In this document: positions 33,839 to 45,501 of the stretch, piece after piece
How the letters are laid out: each line of letters begins with the position of its first letter
How positions within the stretch are numbered: the first letter of the stretch is position 1
Source of the DNA: Crotalaria pallida
Lineage: Eukaryota; Streptophyta; Magnoliopsida; Fabales; Fabaceae
Assembly (NCBI GenBank): GCA_037953625.1
Contig: CM075655.1
Span: 82,487,501 to 82,551,500, forward strand
Length of the DNA stretch: 64,000 nt
Direction: 5' to 3'
Program-made: the position numbers and the translations under genes
Notes under the pieces: generated by a model
What the model was told of the DNA's origin: nothing
Database searches by the model: none
Seen by the model: the letters and a program-made list of their open reading frames with translations, nothing else

Positions 33839-36800
33839 TGTAAGACCCTGTATTTTAATAAACAAATAAATTAATTAAATAATAATGTGTGGAATAAAAT
33901 AATGAATTAGGTCATTTTACTCGAGTATTTTAGAGGGAACTCGAGTAAAACCATTATCTGTTTGAAAATTTGAATTTTTAGCCAAAAGACTCGAGTATTT
34001 CAGAAAGGACTCGAGTGTTCTTGAGTTTCTGAAAAGTACTAGAGTATAACGCAAAAGACTCGAGTAAATCGAGCAGTCTGGTTAAGTGTATAAGTCGGTT
34101 TTCATTTAATTTTCGCACCAAAACGCGGTTTCTTGACATGACAAGCACAGAGCTGCACCTTACTTCGAAGGAAGGTAATCCTAGCTTATAAATGAATGGC
34201 CATTGAAGCTCAAAAGCTCAAAAATCTCTTGAAACCCGAATTTGACAAGAAATTCCTCTGTGTTACAGAGCTCACTTTGATCCCTTCATTCTCTCTCAAT
34301 CCTTACCCATTTCCGTTGAAACCTAAACACAAACTGAAGTTCTGATTCCATTCTTGAATTAGAACTCGAAATCACTTCAAAAGGCCTTCTGTAGATCAAG
34401 TTCTAGGTGTCCAAAGTTGAGGTCTTGAAGCTGCAAAAACAGAGCAAAGTTCAGCACTAAACACCCTCTTTCCTTGAATCCGTTTGGTAAATCCAGGAAT
34501 CCTTTCGATTTCAAACTTGTTTTCATTTAAAGTTAGTACTTCCTAGTTTCTGAAACTAACTTGTTTCATTCTGTTTCATGCCTTATTCGTGGTGCAATTG
34601 ATTCCAAAGTCAGCCAGTGCAACTGTTTTGCACCAAGTCCAGAAACCAAATTCGAATCCAGTTACTCTTTTGATCAATCTGTACTTTGTTTAACTTCTCT
34701 GAGGTAAGGAAGGAGTTACCTAAATACTAGAATGAGTAATTTCAAGCTAGAAATGTAGGAACCTCACAAGGTTCATCAAGGGATGAAGTTGGAATTGGGA
34801 ATATGACATGGAGGTCATAAACCCAAGGTTTTCTAAGCCAAACAAGTTTAAATGGACCTAATAATGCTCACTGGATCAATTTTCAAAGTTAAAATCAAGT
34901 GGAAATGAATTTCATATCTTGAAATGGTTATTTTCTAAGTTTATGTTGATTCTGTGAATTACTGTATTTGATGTTGTTTCAGTGTTGATTACATGTTCTA
35001 ACATATTTGTTTCATGAGTCTAAGTTACTGTTTTGCATAAGAATGGAAGGACAAGGCTCAGAAATCGAATTGACATTGTAAAGTGCAGAAACTGGTGCTG
35101 TTGCAGCAAAAACACTCGAGTAATTTAAGAAAGACTCGAGTATTCTGGAAAAGTGGAAGAACACTCGAGTATTTCTTAAGGACTCGAGTAATTTCACAAG
35201 AACACTCGAGTAGACAAAGAACTACTCGAGTAATTCAATGAATTTTTCAGAAAACCTTTACTTTTCTATAATTTTATTAAAGATTAACTCGTCTAATCTC
35301 CTATGTTATTAAATCCTAATTATTTCTCTTAATCCCATTGGTTGATTTTTATCCTGGATGAGTCCTACTGGAATTTTATTCAGTGGTTGACATATTCGGA
35401 CAGGATGTCCCAATGGAGGTGCGTACACCCATTTGGTTGATTTTGTTCCCACGTCCCAGTGGAAGTCTTTACCCACTTGGTTGATATTTTGGGAGTCCTA
35501 AATGGGGTCGTTGCACTAATTAAATAATATGATTAATTCCTATTGTATAAAACCATCACAAAGTGGCTGGGCCGCTGATGGAATTTTTGGAAAGCACAAG
35601 CACCAGTTAATGCAAAAGAAAAGGTGAATTGTAATTAAGAAGGATTATGAACTTTGGGTCTCTATATTGGAGACATGATGTTCAAGGATGTGATGAAAAA
35701 GAAAGAAATAAAATGAAAAGTATGTGTGGCATTGACATGCATGGAGTTGCTCCGATTTCGATTGTGGAATCTGGCATAGTTAGACGTATTCCGCAACATT
35801 GAATAAGCTGTGATGCCATAGCACTGAAGATGCTATGATGATTTGGATTCCGTAACATGAAAATGTTATGAAGGCTAGTTCCCAATCAATCGTGACGCAT
35901 GGGTTGTGGATACGCTCCGGTTTGATGAAATATAGGATTGAGAATATCCCGAGCCTGAGATACTCGGATGCCAAACCGCGTAGCATGAATGAGGAGTAGG
36001 CATGCATCACGACACTAATTGAAATATTATAAAAGAAAGTTTGAGCATATACATATGCATTTATTATTGCTATTTGAAAACTTGTGCTTGTTATTTCTAG
36101 CCGCTGTCATGCTCATTTGTTATTGTATTTAGCTATGACTCACTCCCAATCCCTTGTGTAGGTGATGGCGAGAAACATGTTCTGCGTGGAGATGAGGCCG
36201 CTCCCTAATGGGGAGTGGAATTTTGAGGACCATAGGGCTACATATGAGGGGGATGTGGAAGTTATCTTCCGCCATCCTAATCCATATTCCCGTATGCGTC
36301 CGCTTAGATCGAGAATTCCAATGGTTTACATCATGCACATTCCGCCAAATTTTGTTTTGAGAAATGGAACCCCTCCACCACCACCAAGACGTTTTCCGAG
36401 ACGCACTATCCCACCGAGTCCCTCACTCTCCTCAGAAAGGATCATCCTAGAGGTTCCTACTCGTCCTAGTCCTTCTCCTCAAGTTCGATCCCGAACTCCA
36501 ATATATGTGCCTGACGATTCGGTACAAGAAGAGGTGGAAGAGGAAGAGGAGGATCCAATCGAGGATGAGGATCCGGTGGATAATGCGAATCAGATGGTGG
36601 ATGACTTTATGGACAACTCGACTGGAAGTCAGTGGGGAACTGACGACTAAGTTAAGTTGTGGGGTGGAATGTGACTGATATAACCCATCAGGTTTTCTCT
36701 TATCTATGTTATTTTATATTTTGAGTTATGAACCATATGCTCTAGGTTATTACGAATTTTGTTGTAATATATGTAATATAATGTAATGGCCTAGAGTGTT

Positions 36801-37026
36801 AAGTCAAGTAATTATGTATTTTGTTTCAATGAAGAAAATGAGATGTACCCTTTTTAGTATGAATGAAATATGATGTTATATCACTTGTTTTCATGACTCG
36901 ATGTTTCGAAAATTCCGCAAAGTTTGATAATGGATGATGACTTGGCTTTTAGTTTCAAAGAAAAAAAAATGGTCGTATTTTCAAAGTATGAATATTTAAC
37001 TTTGGAATAAAAGTTGGGTCGTCACA
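33839..37026 (+). repeat. 3' LTR of element C
   Basis: 3188 bp. CTCGAG clusters at 33918-34069 and 35113-35233, TATAAAT at 34187-34193, LTR ORF at 36165-36650. It is 20 bp longer than the 5' LTR because of one extra CTCGAG unit at about 35113-35132. Confidence 0.95.
36165..36650 (+). CDS. LTR-encoded ORF of C, 3' LTR copy, 161 aa, unknown function
   Basis: Second copy of the ORF at 28472-28957, open over the full length. By eye the two proteins differ at four positions (FCM/FCV, VI/VL, VL/VP before DDSV, and one E/V in the acidic run). Most of these changes alter the amino acid, so comparison of the two LTRs alone does not show selection. The copy would be transcribed only if the 3' LTR promoter (TATAAAT 34187-34193) is active. 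Confidence 0.6.
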   Translation: MARNMFCVEMRPLPNGEWNFEDHRATYEGDVEVIFRHPNPYSRMRPLRSRIPMVYIMHIPPNFVLRNGTPPPPPRRFPRRTIPPSPSLSSERIILEVPTRPSPSPQVRSRTPIYVPDDSVQEEVEEEEEDPIEDEDPVDNANQMVDDFMDNSTGSQWGTDD

Positions 37027-37206
37027 CTGAGGACATGGATGACCTGCTCTGGGACTTCTACTTTTGGATTATATGATATAGTGTATATATTTTGAGAGGT
37101 CTTAGAGTGAGGTTATTTTATGCAGTTGGTTTGTATATATTTCACCAAACTTGCTATCTCAACTTTCACTACTTGCTACTGATGATACTGATGGGGTTTT
37201 ATGTTA

Positions 37207-37208
<2 letters not shown>

Positions 37209-37240
<32 letters not shown>
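37209..37240. repeat. AT microsatellite near the end of A2
   Basis: Perfect (AT)n run at the place where A1 has a shorter one. Confidence 0.92.
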
Positions 37241-37243
<3 letters not shown>

Positions 37244-37618
37244 ATGTTTTATTTACCTCAGCAGTGCCCCATAAGTATTACTTTTACTTCCGCATACTCT
37301 GATTTTGATTCAAAAAGGATTCGGCAATAAGTGATATTTTATATATTCGATCAATCTCGAGAGACAAATAATATACTTTAATAAGGGCTTCAAAGATGTT
37401 TTACTATGTTTAAAAGACATTGTCTCGAGAGCCTTTTTGGTAATTAAAATAACATTATGCCGAATTCAATTTATTTGTCTGAAAGCAGGATTTACAAATA
37501 AGCAAGTAAACACTGAAAAAGGGAAAAAATTTTCAGTCCTGACTTTTGATAGCAAGTATTTCAATCATTTGGAATTATTAACTATTTTCATAACATAAAA
37601 TGAGGGTGTCACATTTTT

Positions 37619-38344
37619 CAACTCGATGCTTACATATTATTTTTGGTGTCAACATTGATGTCTCAACCTTACATTCTTTGGTACTCGAATATTTTGGATT
37701 GTTGTATATAATTGTGCAGGCTGCAGGACCGGTCTTGACATTTTATAGGCCTGGGTAAAGAGAAAAAATAGAACCTCTAATTTAATACACTTGCTAGCAA
37801 TACTTGAAAAACTTGTAATAAAAAAAAAGTTCTAATGACAAAGTTTGAATATCATTTCAATTAAAACAAGGACTTTTCCAAATTATTCTTAATACCTATA
37901 AACTCACCGCTAAACCTTGCATTTATTATGAAAAATAATGTGAAGTTTAAATATGATATAGAAATATACTCAATGTAAATGACTCACCAAAGATAAAATA
38001 GTAGAACAAATTACATATCTTTCATTCATTTGTTTAAATGTTTAGTTTATTACACTTTTTTTTTGAAATTGAGTATGGTTCATTTATTTATTTGTCTTTG
38101 AAAGGGTATCCACCTGTGCTCAATGGGGTGATTAATCCCTCCAGGTATTATAGGTCCCTTTAGGACAACCCTCCCAGATAGGCTTCTTATATTCACAAGA
38201 GTCAGGGATAAAACGACCAACCGCATTCTTTAATAAGTAACACAAACTCATTACCATTTGTGCTAACCTCCACTTATGATTCATTGGGTTTTAATAATAT
38301 TATACACATACATATATATATATATTATAAAAAATTTAACAGCA
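37619..38344. other. Unassigned sequence between A2 and the LINE
   Basis: AT-rich, no ORF of note. The part at 38100-38270 (GGTATCCACCTGTGCTCAA...) looks like an old interspersed repeat, but I cannot name it. The 37619-37760 part is the host sequence that continued from 17273 before A2 inserted. Confidence 0.4.
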
Positions 38345-39525
38345 TTTTTTTTGGTAAATAAAAAATTTATTAATACCAACTCTCAAAATTCAGCACTTAC
38401 AAAAAAAAACCAATGCCACCTTCTGGGAAGGGTTCATTGGGGTGTTCAAAAGTCAGACCCTAAAGATGCAAATAATTAAAGAAGAGACAAAACTCTTTGC
38501 ACTAACACTACATTCTTGCACTTGCTGACATCACCTAACTTATTTCTTATTCTCACTGCAATCTCACGAAGGACCACTTTACTTCTAGCTTCTGGCTTTT
38601 GCTTCTTGGACTGGAAACGACGCCTACACCGCTCTGTCCAGATTTCGTAGACCGCCGCCGCAAGGACTTCTCTCACCACCTTCCGGTAAGTCTTCTCTTT
38701 AGCTCCATAGCTCACCCATTTAATCAATTTGTAACTATCATAAGAATCAATTGGCATGCACATCCAGTTTGCAAGAAGAGTAAGTAGATCCTTACTCCAA
38801 TTGCACCTAAAAAACAAGTGTTCACTAGATTCTTGTTCCTGCTAACATAAGGGGCATAGCGTCGAACTTAGGTTTAGATAGTTCTTCAAACGATCACAAG
38901 TGCTAAGCCTGTTAAGCAACATTAGCCACATGATAAAGCAATGTTTAGGAATGAAGAGAGAGTTCCACGCAACTCCGTGAAACTTGAATTTCTCAAGATG
39001 ACCACAGAGGAATCTGTATCCCAACTCAACTGAATACTCCCCATTCAACCACATCCCATTAGCTACCCCAGGAGCCAATCGATTCCTTACCTTAAGAAGC
39101 TGTTTATAGTGCCATCCTTGATCCTGACGAGGCTGAGCCTCCCAAATGCTCTCATTTCTTAAGTAGATTTGATTAACCCACTTAACCCATAAGATATCCT
39201 CCTTCCCAGCAATGTTCCAAATTTTCTTGCCCAAAGCAGCTTGGTTCCATAGCACTGAGTTATTGAACCCTAGACCTCCAAATCTCTTTTCCTTACAAAC
39301 CTGAGCCCAGCTGACATTACCAGCATGCTTGTCACCCCATAAAAACTTTCTACAAATCTTCTCAACACCCCTTAGGACAGCCTTAGGAATAATGAAAACA
39401 GAAGCCCAATAGGTGTGAAGAGTGAGGAGAACAGAGTTAATCAAAATGCACCTAGCTTGGTAAGATAAGTTTCTAGTCTTCCAGCTATTCACACGAGAAG
39501 ACACCTTATCAATTAGAACCTTGCA
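38345..39525 (-). mobile_element. 5'-truncated LINE, 3' part of the RT ORF
   Basis: Non-LTR retrotransposon remnant on the minus strand. Coding runs from about 39540 (first ATG 39552, probably already in the flanking LTR) to 38476, with an in-frame TAG at 38842-38844. Visible features: the post-RT thumb region (SSRVNSWKTRNLSYQARCILINSVL, WGDKHAGNVSWAQVCKEKRFGGLGFNN) and the C-terminal zf-RVT region ending CPLC, continuing after the stop with SSEHLFFRCNW. This is typical of plant L1-like LINEs. The catalytic RT core is missing, consistent with 5' truncation. A T-rich run at 38345-38352 may be the poly(A) tail on the other strand. The right edge is set by where E-family similarity begins (about 39522-39530). 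Confidence 0.88.
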
Positions 39526-41116
39526 TGAAATAAAGAGATCAAGACAAAACATATAGACTTAAACTTAAATCTTCAAACAAACCGCAAAGAGTAAGCTTAG
39601 AAAATAACATAGGAGTAGCATGAAATCACATAGATCCAATTAGAACATCAAAACCTAATATTTCTACTCATGGCCGAATCATTTAGTCATGGATTTGAAA
39701 ATTTTTTAAGTTCATTTATTCACAAAAATCCGAGATAAATACGTAAAGAAGACATGCAAGGAAAAATAAGAGTTGTAAGGCCACAAGATCACATGCATGT
39801 GAAGATCAAAGCAATCCATAAGTTTTAAACACAATTTCAAACTAAAACCGTGGCAAAGGAAATTTACAAGTAGGAAATCAAGACTTATTAACAACAACAT
39901 TCAAAATCAAAGCATGAAAATAACATATGGGACCTTTAAACCTCAAGATCATTCAAAAATAAATACATGCATCAAAATTAAACAAGGTCCATTAAAAGTC
40001 TTTTACACCCCAAAATCACTTAACCAAAAACTCATTCTACCTTAATTTCTAACTTAAATCTTTAAATCTCTTCTCTCCTTTTTCCTCTTGGTTGGGCCTC
40101 GGCTTCTCCCTCTTCTTCTAAGGTTAATGGTTTTTCTCCTTAATCTTCGATGAAGAAAGGGTTAAGAAAGGAATCAAGGAAGTTTGGAGTTGAAGGCTTT
40201 GGGATTTCACTCTCCTTTCTTCTCTTCCTCTCACGGTTTCCCTCTTTCTTACTATGAGCCTCAAGAGTTGAAGGTTACTCTTGAGAGAAGTGTGTTTGTG
40301 TTGGTGTTGGTGTTTGTGTGAAAGCAATGTGATGAAGTGAATGGAGAATGAGTCCTAACTCATTCCTACGGTTTAAGATCAAAGGCAATGACATGGGGAT
40401 TTCCTTTCCTAGCCTCGGTTCCAAGTGGAGAATGGAGGGCAATTTGGCCAACCTAATTGCTGCATGGAGGGGGTCTTTTCGGTGGAGACAAGGGTGGAGA
40501 AAGTCTCCACTAGACTTCATGACTCATGTACCCTAGCCTCTCCTAGCCTCATGACTCACACCTCCTATTTTTCTATTCAAACTTTACTTTCTTAATGCAT
40601 AAGGGATTGACTCCTACTTGGTCCTCCTAATATCAACATGGCCGAACCCCACATACTAACACACACATGCACATATAATTTTAATTTCCATCAACACATA
40701 TCATACACATATGCACTTAACATATATCTAAGCATACACACATTCACACACCTAGTCATGCACACAATTAACACTTTGATGGCATCATGTTCATACGGCT
40801 CACACATATATCATACATATAAATCCACACATTGCTCATCCTCACGTATACACATTTTTATTCACATACATTCACTCATAAATTTTAAATCTTCACAAAA
40901 TAAATCGCAACATTTTTATAAAATCATTAAGCACACAAACCAAACCTTTAAATGTTGGATATTATCTTAGAGAATCAATTCTTGTAAAATCATTCATTAC
41001 TTAAGAAAACATGAATTAAGGAAAATTATTTAAGAAAATACCCTTTCAAAATACTTTTCTCAAAAATAATTTCTTTAGTGTCTTAATTTATTATGAGGAA
41101 TCTTCGGGGTGTTACA
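39526..41116 (-). repeat. E-family LTR fragment E1
   Basis: Starts on the minus strand at 41116 with TGTAACACCCCGAAG and matches the 5' part of solo LTR E2 (58130-59770) with many differences. Its 3' portion is missing where the LINE begins. It lies directly against element D at 41117, so E1 inserted into the D LTR. No ORF. Confidence 0.8.
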
Positions 41117-42586
41117 CCGCCTATCACAATTACCCTATATCATTTTACTCTCACGTTTTGTTGGTTCTCTCTAACAATTCTCCTTGGTTTTATTTTATAC
41201 TTTTCTATATTTTCATTCTCTATTAACTCTTTTAGTATTCTAAATACACTCACTCATTCCAAACTTTATTCTACGCACATACATTCTATTCCCTTGGGTG
41301 TGGTTTCTCGTCACAATTTTATTTATTTTATCTATATCAACGGGGGTACCCTAAGGTTCATTAACATACTTTTAATTACCCTATTCTTAGCTACCACTAT
41401 AGCACCCTAGAATTTACTTCTTAAGTAAAGGTAACGCGAACCCTCTTACCTCGGGCTTTTTAAATAAAACCTGGATTTTAGCTCGGCGACGATGGCGGCG
41501 TCGATGTTGCTCCTCGTTCGCGGGAACGATCGCGACTGGACCGAGGCAAGAGCTTCGAGCTTCGAGGTTCCCGACATGAGCCCGACACGATCACGGGTCG
41601 ATAACGGCGCCGATGACGTCCGTGGAGAGAGAGAAGGCTCGTGGATGTGAGAGCAATGAATGAGGGAGAGCTATGGGGGTTGTGGCCCGTGGTGGTTCGA
41701 TCGGCGGCCACGGTGGCGGCTCCGATTGGAAGGAGAGAGAGGAGAGAGAGATCGAAGAGAGAGGAGAGGGAAAGAGAGCAAGGGTCAAGGGAGAGAGAGG
41801 GATGGGGTTTGTGAAGGTGGTGATCGTGGAGGTGGTGGCGGTGGAGGCTATGGGCGGCGGCGGTAGTGGTTGGTGGTGGTGGAGAGAGAGAGAGAGCAAT
41901 GGGAAGTGAAGGAAGTGAGGGAGAGATCGAGGAGGAAGGTGATGATGGGTGGTGGTTGGGAGGCGGTTTTGGGTGGTTGAGGGGCGGCGGTGGTCCGGTG
42001 GAAGGTGGAGGAGGGAGGGAGGTCGGAGGGAGAGAGAAACAAAGGAGGAGAGTGAGTGAGGAAGAAGGTCCCTCGCGCGATTTAAAGCCACTCTGACCAT
42101 TTTTGCTTAAGCGAAATTTATTCGCTTAAGCGAATTGGCTTCAGTACTTGACACGACCGGTTTTCGCTTAAGCGACCAGTTTCGCTTAAGCGAAATGGCT
42201 TCAGTGGGGAAGTTTCACGTTTTCGCTTAAGCGACGGATTTTCGCTTAAGCGAAACCTTCAGGTAATGCTACTTCACTTTTCTATTTTTCAGCTATTTTC
42301 TCCCCCAACTTCAAATAGCCATAACTTTTTCGTGCACCGTTGGATCTTGCTCAAATTTGACGAGCAACCTTCTAAAAATCATACCCTCATATCCAACGGT
42401 GGAAATTCCATTTTGAGTCCCAAATATTTTATTTTAATTTTCCCCTTGTTATTATGTTTATTATCGAATTATCTATTTTTCTGACCCGATCCTAACTTCG
42501 ATTTAACGCTCCTTTCTTCTCTAATTCGCTTAGTATTATTATTATTTATTTATTTATCTTCGGGTTTAAAATTTGGGGATGTTACA
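41117..42586 (-). repeat. 3' LTR of D (truncated)
   Basis: 1470 bp matching 47172-48450. It is 187 bp longer at its left part, because the 5' LTR lost the stretch between two TCACAATT direct repeats (here at 41124 and 41311). It includes a GA/TC-rich low-complexity block (41600-42070) and six CTTAAG palindromes (42103-42256). Confidence 0.87.
42103..42256. repeat. Six TTCGCTTAAGCGAA palindromes in three pairs (D 3' LTR)
   Basis: Copies near 42103, 42121, 42162, 42181, 42224 and 42241, most as exact TCGCTTAAGCGA. Within each pair the CTTAAG cores are 18-19 bp apart. In minus-strand sense they lie just upstream of a TATA-like TTTAAAT (about 42080-42086). The 5' LTR carries the same six near 47967-48120. 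Confidence 0.9.
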
Positions 42587-42624
42587 TTTCTCCCCCACTT
42601 ATTTGAATTTCGTCTCCGAAATTC
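42587..42624 (-). promoter_or_regulatory. Polypurine tract and hairpin of D
   Basis: Minus-strand TAAGTGGGGGAGAAA abuts the 3' LTR. Just inside, 42605-42624 has the 8-bp arms GAATTTCG/CGAAATTC around GAGA, the same hairpin as in A1 and C. Confidence 0.87.
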
Positions 42625-44347
42625 CAGTTGTCCCTTAACTTGGAGGAGTATCCCTTGACATAGTTTCCACCCATGTCATTTCAATTCCTTCGGTTCCAAT
42701 CTTCCCTTTGAGGAAGTTCTAAGTTAAGGGGTCTGCGTTATAATTATTTGCCTCATGTATGGTTTATCTCAGTCACTCAGGAATCCGCGTAATACACAGA
42801 GTCTTTAAGAGACTGAGACAATCATTTGCGGTGCTCCGACATAACCTCTTAAGTGAGACTCCACTTCGCGACTCCACTCTTTCTCTGTTCGTTTCTTACT
42901 CCTTCAAGTGAGTCTAGTGAGGTCGCCCTTCGAATCCACCTTAGCTATATCTGAATTCTACTCCGGTGGTATTTCCCTTTCGTTCGTTTAACGATTTCAA
43001 TTTGGTATAGGGGTTCCTACGGGTCGATTTCACTTAAGGGTCGAGGTCAGGGTCTAAACTTATTTCCCAATTGTCTGATGGTCCGAGGAGGTATTGATTG
43101 ATTCTTAGTTTAATTCTCGTTCCATTCTTCGCGAACCTCTTCGACGGTTAATGCGGAACGTTTGGGGTGAGGTATTCATTAGCCCTACGGGTTATGGTAT
43201 GATCATCAGACATTGAGTCCGGCTCGATACAATCTTCCTTACGCTTCGTTACCGTTTTGCATTCCACCTTGTTACTCGGATAGGATCCACAATTTTCTTG
43301 TTGTTAAAGTTTCATCTTCCATTCCTTGGATTGAAATCCTCCCCCACTTAACATCAACATACTTGGTTATATCAATGCTTGGGGTATGCTCATTCGTTAT
43401 TCAGAATCGAGTACATAGGTTCTCAATCGGTATCCAAGGTTAGAAGGAACACGTGGATGGTTATCCATCGGTAGGCATAGAACTATATTGGGTTCCTACG
43501 TCTTGGTGAATTCTCATGTATACATATGAGACGCTTGAAACTTGAAGAGAGTGAAGATGAAAAGAAGAAACATGAAGCACTCAAGGATGGGTTTCATAGT
43601 CTCCTTACGACGACCCAGGATGTACTGGATACATGTCAAGCAAGAAGACAATGGGGATTATCCTTAAGTGTGCATTTTCAGCAGAAAGTCATCAAAAGAT
43701 GCGTTCTCTATGAACCTGCGGCTGTTTTGATTGGTCTTGGTAAGGGTACCTAACACAGTGACTAAGACTTGCCTCCTTTGAGGGAATCGTTCGGAAACTT
43801 TGATTAGACTTCTAGGCGGGTTCCAAATTGTCTACTTCCTAATTCGACTCAGTTGCAGGGAATATCTATAAGGTTCGCTCGAGTCTCTCAAGGATTTTAC
43901 ACTTTTTCACTCCACTCTTTAATGCTATGCAAAGAGTTCAGAAGGAACTCTTCTCGGTTTAGCTCTGTTCCTTCTAGGGGTCTACTTTAACACTTATTAA
44001 TTTGATTATTTCGGTTTTAGATGAAATGTGTCAATGACATCGATCACCAATAGGTGCAAAGATCGAGGTGATCAATCCCAATCTTACATCTATCAATGGC
44101 AATATCATTGTCAGGTTTGTTGGTGGTATCATCCTCCAGCAGATGCAAGAGTTAGAGTGATCAGTTCTAACCTTACCTTCTACCAGTGACAATATCATCA
44201 TATGTGTTTGGTGGAACTTCTGGCTAAGGTCTTAGCACCTATTGATTTCTTCTTGGTTACACTAAACGCGTTTAACCTATATATAGAATTTTATAGGTAA
44301 ACAGTTGATACATTATTGATATAGAAAAATTACCTCGAGCCGGTTTA
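42625..44347. other. Interior of D with no pol
   Basis: No recognisable pol domains on either strand. The first 100 bases may be a decayed pol C-terminus, since the wording beside the PPT is like A1. A diverged tandem duplication of about 100 bp lies at 44038-44212. A 75-codon plus-strand ORF (43526-43753) with a lysine/glutamate-rich start is not recognised. Confidence 0.55.
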
Positions 44348-45319
44348 CTAATCCTCTCGCCCGGTGCGCTCGGGACAATTAGCCCCAATGTGTCCCGGTT
44401 GCCCACATTGGTAGCAAAGACCCTCTTTATTGTGCTGCTTCAGCCGCATACACAAACGCCTGTGAGGTTTTCCACACTCTGGACAGGGTAATCTAGGTCT
44501 TGGAGCATTCACGTCTGGAGCCGTGTCCATTGGCACTATTTCCATAGCGTTAATGTCGGCATGTGTATCGGATTCCTGAGCCGGTACCCTGCCTCTGCTA
44601 GAACCTTCAGCCCACTGTATCATCCTATTCCTATCCTTGGATGTCTTCCGCCTCAATCCCTTCTCATAAGTGCTAGCCATATTCACTAGCTGGGCCAAAT
44701 TATCTATGTTCTGGAATTCAAAAGCTACCTTGATCTCAGTGCGAAGTCCTGCTTCAAACTTGATGCACTTAGTTCTTTCATCAGCATCCCTATAGCTCCC
44801 AGAATACCGGATGAGGTCTTCAAAGTGTGCGGCATATTCTCCAACGCACATACTTCCCTATGTTAAGTTCAGGAATGCCAGCTCTTTTTCTCGGCCGACA
44901 TCTTCCGGAAAGTACTTCCCTAGGAACCTGATTCTGAACACATCCCGGGTGACCTCCTGGTTAGCGATATCCATTTCCCTTCGTACACGCTCCCACCAAT
45001 ATTCGGCTTCTCCAGTGAGCATGTACGCCGCCAAAAGAACTATTTGCTCCGCAGGCGATGAAATCGTGCGAAAAATCTTCTCCAATTCTTGGAGCCATCT
45101 TTGGGTTGCATCCGGATTGTATCCACCTTTAAACTTGGGCGGATCGTTCTGCCTGAATCTAGCTAGCCAATCGATGCCAATTGGGCCTGATGGTTGGTGG
45201 AGTGCGGCGGCTGCTGCTGCTGCGGCAGCTGCTGCTGTTTCAGCCTGATTCTGATTCATTTGGATCAGATTCTCAAGTATAGCAGCCATCCTTTCATCCT
45301 GAGTACGTCTCCGAGGCAT
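44348..45319 (-). pseudogene. Ty3-type Gag of D, one in-frame stop
   Basis: Gag from ATG 45319 (MPRRRTQDERM...) with a run of about ten alanines near residues 33-43. The retrotransposon gag domain follows (DPPKFKGGYNPDATQRWLQELEKIFRTI ... YWWERVRREM ... KYFPEDV). A TAG at 44858-44860 interrupts the domain right after AFLNLT. The same frame continues (GEYAAHFEDLIRYS ... ) through CPECGKPHRRLC and the knuckle CYQCGQPGHIGANC to a stop at 44348. It resembles Gag of A1 and C in layout but is clearly another family. No protease follows. Confidence 0.9.
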
Positions 45320-45485
45320 GATGACTGAGTTCTGAAAAAGATTACGTTATTCCACAATTAACTAAAAACTCTTAAATTAAGTGTACCTATTCGCCTATTC
45401 TAAAACTTGACACTAACATTTGGTCACTCGCTTGGTGAGTAAACCATAGGAGTTGTGATTCCACACCCCAAGGCCGAGGGAAACT

Positions 45486-45497
45486 GCTCTGATACCA
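45486..45497 (-). promoter_or_regulatory. Primer-binding site of D
   Basis: Minus-strand TGGTATCAGAGC four bases inside the 5' LTR end at 45502. Confidence 0.92.
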
Positions 45498-45501
45498 TAA
45501 A

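Larger units (their letters stand above)
26165..37026 (+). mobile_element. Complete Ty3/gypsy element C inserted in A2
   Basis: 10,862 bp, flanked by CTGAG (26160-26164, 37027-37031). 5' LTR 26165-29332, PBS 29338-29349, broken gag-pol 29482-33796, polypurine tract 33826-33838, 3' LTR 33839-37026. The LTRs start TGTAAGACCC and end GTCGTCACA. They are near identical apart from scattered substitutions and a 20-bp indel. Its polyprotein is a close relative of A1's, and its LTR leader shares motifs with the A LTR, so A and C are sister families of the Tekay-like chromovirus group. Confidence 0.96.
17279..37613 (+). mobile_element. Solo LTR A2, split by elements B and C
   Basis: An A-family LTR starting TGTAACACCCC at 17279 and ending GGGTGTCACA at 37613, flanked by TTTTT on both sides (17274-17278, 37614-37618). 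Its own sequence is 17279-19929, 25826-26164 and 37032-37613, about 3.57 kb, like the A1 LTR. It has TATATAA at 17707-17713, a donor-like GGTAAGTG near 17990 and an acceptor-like TTTAG before 19717. No PBS, gag or pol of its own was found, so it is a solo LTR older than B and C. Confidence 0.93.

Noticed and set aside
37092..37274. 60-codon ORF with an Ile-Tyr run
   Set aside because: It is produced by the AT microsatellite at 37209-37240.
41478..42100. Long overlapping ORFs on both strands (also 47282-47965), rich in Ser/Pro/His or Arg/Gly
   Set aside because: They fall in the GA/TC-rich low-complexity part of the D LTR. Both strands stay open because of composition, and there is no domain or start context.
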